Shown here piece after piece: positions 4,697 to 7,444 of a stretch of DNA of 7,444 nucleotides (positions within the stretch are counted from its first letter, which is position 1; the number at the start of each line of letters is the position of its first letter). This stretch comes from an uncultured Lachnospiraceae bacterium. GTDB taxonomy: Bacteria; Bacillota; Clostridia; Lachnospirales; Lachnospiraceae. The stretch spans positions 1 to 7,444 of the forward strand of contig CAUCWU010000113.1 of NCBI GenBank assembly GCA_958446555.1. The letters are read 5' to 3'. The notes beneath the pieces were generated by a model. The model was not told the DNA's origin and did not search any database. It saw only the letters and a list, made by a program, of their open reading frames with translations. Position numbers and translations under genes: made by a program.

Positions 4697-4725
4697 TTGA
4701 CAGCTTGTCGCCACTATGCTATAGT
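4697..4725 (+). promoter_or_regulatory. Sigma-A promoter of rpoB
   Basis: A consensus -35 box TTGACA (4697-4702), a 17-bp spacer and a -10 box TATAGT (4720-4725) are preceded by TG at 4717-4718 (extended -10). Transcription should begin near 4732. The -10 region is embedded in three alternating copies of the hexamer CACTAT (4712-4717, inverted at 4721-4726, and 4734-4739), which may be an operator. Confidence 0.88.
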
Positions 4726-4731
4726 GATATG

Positions 4732-4869
4732 TGCACTATCATGGACAAAATCGCTTTCTATGCTTCCGTATAGAAGACAATGGCGTCTGCCAATAGACTT
4801 TGGGGCAGTATGCCGCACAGATATGGATAGGATAGAGGCACAAAATATATTTATCAGGGGTGAGCAAAC
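4732..4869 (+). other. rpoB 5' untranslated leader
   Basis: The leader is about 138 nt. It holds one clear hairpin, TTCTATGC (4756-4763) with GTATAGAA (4768-4775), eight pairs including one G-T closed by a TTCC loop. A weaker stem GGCA/TGCC lies at 4804-4814. I see no terminator, known riboswitch or L10/L1-type site here. A 10-codon ATG frame at 4741-4773 lacks a ribosome binding site. Confidence 0.5.
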
Positions 4870-7444
4870 ATGGAAAAAAACAGAATTCGACCAGTCAAAT
4901 CCGGCAGAACTTTCCGTATGAGTTATTCCAAGTCCAACGAAGTTCTTGAAATCCCGAATCTGATTGCGATCCAGAAGGATTCTTACCAGTGGTTCCTTGG
5001 CGATGGACTTAGAGAGGTATTTGATGATATTTCTCCTATCGTAGATTTCAGCGGCAATCTGGAGTTGCGTTTTGGCAAATTCCGTCTGTGCCCGGATGAG
5101 ATTAAGCATACGATCGAGGAGTGCAAGGAACGCGATGCAACGTATTCCGCACCACTTAAGGTTGAGGTCAGACTTCATAATAAGGAAACTGATACCATTA
5201 AAGAGCATGAGATTTATATTGGTGATCTTCCGTTGATGACGGATACCGGCTCCTTTGTGATCAATGGAGCAGAGCGTGTTATCGTTAGCCAGCTGGTACG
5301 TTCACCTGGTATTTATTTTACTATCGACCATGATAAGACCGGAAAGGAGTTATTCTCTTCTCAGGTTATCCCAAATCGTGGTGCATGGCTTGAGTATGAG
5401 ACCGACTCCAATGATATTTTTTATGTAAGAGTCGATCGTACACGTAAGATACCAGTAACCGTTCTGATCCGTGCTTTAGGATGGGGCAGCAATGAGCAGA
5501 TTCTTGAGATCTTCGGCGATGAGCCAAAGCTTCTTGCAACCATCGAGAAGGATGTCAGCAACGATTATAAGAGTGGTCTTCTTGAACTGTATAAGAAGAT
5601 TCGTCCAGGCGAGCCGCTTTCTACCGATAGCGCTTCCAGCCTGATTCAGGGTATGTTCTTCGATGTAAGAAGATACGACTTAGCTCGTGTAGGACGTTAT
5701 AAGTATAATAAGAAGCTGCATTTCCGCAATCGTCTGAATGGACATATCTTAGCAGACGATGTAGTAGATGCTTCTACAGGCGAGATTATCGCTGAGGCAG
5801 GCACGACCTGTAACCGTGCAATCGCAACAAAGATTCAGAATGCAGGTGTTCCGTATGTATATGTTGATGTAGAGGGACGCCGTGTAAAGGTTCTTTCCAA
5901 CTTGATGGTAGATGCTTCTGAGTATCTGAATCTGACTGAGGAAGAGCTTGAGAAGGCTGGCATCAATGAGCTTGTTTACTATCCAGTATTGATGCAGATT
6001 CTGGAGAAGAATCTTGAGGGTGATGAGCTGATCGCTGAGCTTCATGCAAACAATGCAGAGCTGATTCCGAAGCACATCATGAAGGAAGATATCTTAGGTT
6101 CCATCAACTACTGCTTGAACTTGGAGTATGGAGTTGGACAGGATGACGATATCGACCACTTAGGAAACCGTCGTATACGTGCCGTAGGTGAGCTGCTTCA
6201 GAACCAGTACCGTATCGGTATGTCTCGTATGGAGCGTGTCGTAAGAGAGCGTATGTCTACAAACGATCCGTCCGATTTGACACCACAGAGCTTAATCAAC
6301 ATTAAGCCGGTAACTGCTGCTGTAAAGGAGTTCTTCGGAAGCTCCCAGCTGTCTCAGTTCATGGATCAGAACAACCCGCTTGCAGAGTTAACTCATAAGA
6401 GACGTCTGTCCGCATTGGGACCTGGCGGTCTGTCAAGAGATCGTGCCGGATTCGAGGTTCGAGATGTACATTACACACATTATGGACGTATGTGCCCGAT
6501 CGAGACTCCTGAAGGTCCGAATATCGGTTTGATCAACTCTCTTGCAACCTATGCAAGAGTAAATAAATATGGATTTATCGAGGCTCCGTATCGTATCGTT
6601 GATAAGAGCGATCCTCAGAATCCACGTGTAACTGATGATGTTCGTTACTTCACAGCAGATGAAGAGGACGATTTCGTAGTAGCACAGGCGAATGAGCCTT
6701 TGGATGCAGAAGGCCACTTCATCAATAAGATGGTTTCTGGTCGTTTCCGTGAGGAGACTTCCGAGTTCGAGCAGAAGAATATCGACCTGATGGACGTTTC
6801 TCCGCGAATGGTATTCTCTGTCGCAACTTCTATGATTCCGTTCCTTCAGAACGATGATGCAAACCGTGCTTTGATGGGTTCCAACATGCAGCGTCAGGCC
6901 GTTCCGCTTATGCTGACTGAGGCACCTGTTGTTGGTACCGGTATGGAAGATAAGGCTGCATACGACTCTGGTGTTTGCGTTGTTGCAAAGCATGCCGGTG
7001 TTGTTGAGCGTTCTTCTTCTAAGGTAATTATCGTTAAGTGTGATGATGGTACCAGAGACGAGTATCGTCTGACCAAGTTCTCCAGAAGCAACCAGAGCAA
7101 CTGCTACAACCAGAGACCGATCGTCTTCAAGGACGAGCGTGTTGAGGCTGGACAGGTTCTTGCAGATGGTCCGTCCACAAAGAACGGTGAGATCGCTCTT
7201 GGAAAGAACCCGTTAATCGGATTCATGACTTGGGAAGGTTACAACTACGAGGATGCCGTTCTTTTGAGCGAGCGCCTTGTTCAGGAGGATGTATACACCT
7301 CCATTCATATTGAGGAATATGCCGCAGAGTCCCGTGATACCAAGCTCGGACCGGAAGAGATCACAAGAGATGTTCCAGGTGTCGGAGATGAGGCATTAAA
7401 GGATCTGGATGACCGCGGTATCATCCGTATCGGTGCTGAGGTAC
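4870..7444 (+). CDS. rpoB: DNA-directed RNA polymerase subunit beta (3' end outside the window)
   Basis: The catalytic beta subunit of RNA polymerase. 858 codons are open without interruption to the window edge, about two thirds of the usual ~1200-1300. Start: ATG at 4870, with AGGGGTGA at 4856-4863, giving the N-terminus MEKNRIRPVKSGRTFRMSY. The protrusion and lobe occupy about residues 20-430. The rifampicin pocket lies near 488-517 (FFGSSQLSQFMDQNNP then THKRRLSALGPGG). Gln496, Asp499, His509 and Ser514, equivalent to E. coli 513, 516, 526 and 531, all match the sensitive form. GRMCPIETPEGPNIGLINS follows at about 538-556. The active-site Glu794-Asp795 in EGYNYEDAV corresponds to E. coli Glu813-Asp814. 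rpoC is expected downstream but is outside the window. It is transcribed from its own promoter. Confidence 0.98.
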   Translation, partial: MEKNRIRPVKSGRTFRMSYSKSNEVLEIPNLIAIQKDSYQWFLGDGLREVFDDISPIVDFSGNLELRFGKFRLCPDEIKHTIEECKERDATYSAPLKVEVRLHNKETDTIKEHEIYIGDLPLMTDTGSFVINGAERVIVSQLVRSPGIYFTIDHDKTGKELFSSQVIPNRGAWLEYETDSNDIFYVRVDRTRKIPVTVLIRALGWGSNEQILEIFGDEPKLLATIEKDVSNDYKSGLLELYKKIRPGEPLSTDSASSLIQGMFFDVRRYDLARVGRYKYNKKLHFRNRLNGHILADDVVDASTGEIIAEAGTTCNRAIATKIQNAGVPYVYVDVEGRRVKVLSNLMVDASEYLNLTEEELEKAGINELVYYPVLMQILEKNLEGDELIAELHANNAELIPKHIMKEDILGSINYCLNLEYGVGQDDDIDHLGNRRIRAVGELLQNQYRIGMSRMERVVRERMSTNDPSDLTPQSLINIKPVTAAVKEFFGSSQLSQFMDQNNPLAELTHKRRLSALGPGGLSRDRAGFEVRDVHYTHYGRMCPIETPEGPNIGLINSLATYARVNKYGFIEAPYRIVDKSDPQNPRVTDDVRYFTADEEDDFVVAQANEPLDAEGHFINKMVSGRFREETSEFEQKNIDLMDVSPRMVFSVATSMIPFLQNDDANRALMGSNMQRQAVPLMLTEAPVVGTGMEDKAAYDSGVCVVAKHAGVVERSSSKVIIVKCDDGTRDEYRLTKFSRSNQSNCYNQRPIVFKDERVEAGQVLADGPSTKNGEIALGKNPLIGFMTWEGYNYEDAVLLSERLVQEDVYTSIHIEEYAAESRDTKLGPEEITRDVPGVGDEALKDLDDRGIIRIGAEV

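Noticed and set aside
4741..4773. Ten-codon leader peptide in the rpoB 5' untranslated region
   Set aside because: It has no ribosome binding site, no codon pattern suggesting attenuation, and no terminator follows.
4697..4921. 74-residue plus-strand open frame before rpoB
   Set aside because: It starts inside the rpoB -35 box, upstream of the predicted transcript start, and overlaps rpoB in another frame.
4714..5208. 164-residue open frame on the minus strand
   Set aside because: It is antisense to the rpoB leader and the first ~110 rpoB codons, with no supporting signals.
6433..7100. Two open frames on the minus strand inside rpoB
   Set aside because: They are shadows of the strongly conserved rpoB frame, which is intact through this region.

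Overview
The window is a bacterial chromosome segment that reads as a Gram-positive Clostridia member, most likely Lachnospiraceae-like. This is judged from the 23S rRNA 3' end, the 49-residue zinc-type L33, strong AGGAGG ribosome binding sites, sigma-A promoters with extended -10 elements, and the protein sequences. No species can be named from the sequence alone.

Layout. Positions 1 to about 548 are the 3' end of a 23S rRNA gene (peptidyl-transferase and sarcin-ricin regions). A short spacer without a 5S gene and an intrinsic terminator (626-663) follow. A promoter at 694-722 then starts the cluster rpmG (L33) - secE - nusG - rplK (L11) - rplA (L1). A second promoter, 8 bases after the rplA stop codon, drives rplJ (L10) - rplL (L7/L12) through a long structured leader of the L10 type with an antiterminator/terminator pair. 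rplL is followed by a terminator, a 183-bp palindromic element that folds by hand into a compact four-way junction, and a tRNA-Pro(GGG) gene on the minus strand with its own promoter and terminator. A third plus-strand promoter (4697-4725) drives rpoB, which runs off the right edge after 858 codons.

How it works together. The genes make core gene-expression machinery: RNA polymerase beta, the elongation factor NusG, the L11/L10/L12 stalk base and stalk, the L1 stalk, L33, and SecE of the translocon. Feedback control can be read from the RNA. Two almost identical 28-nt L1-binding-type motifs stand before rplK and before rplA, and the L10 leader can attenuate rplJL. In many Firmicutes rplL and rpoB are close neighbours. 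Here an inverted tRNA gene, convergent terminators and the palindromic element separate them, and rpoB has its own promoter.

The most unusual item is the four-way-junction element at 4287-4469. Next come the paired L1 sites, the CACTAT and TTGACAA inverted repeats inside the rpoB and rplJ promoters, and a NusG whose KOW-motif glycine reads as alanine. The protein-coding content itself is conventional.
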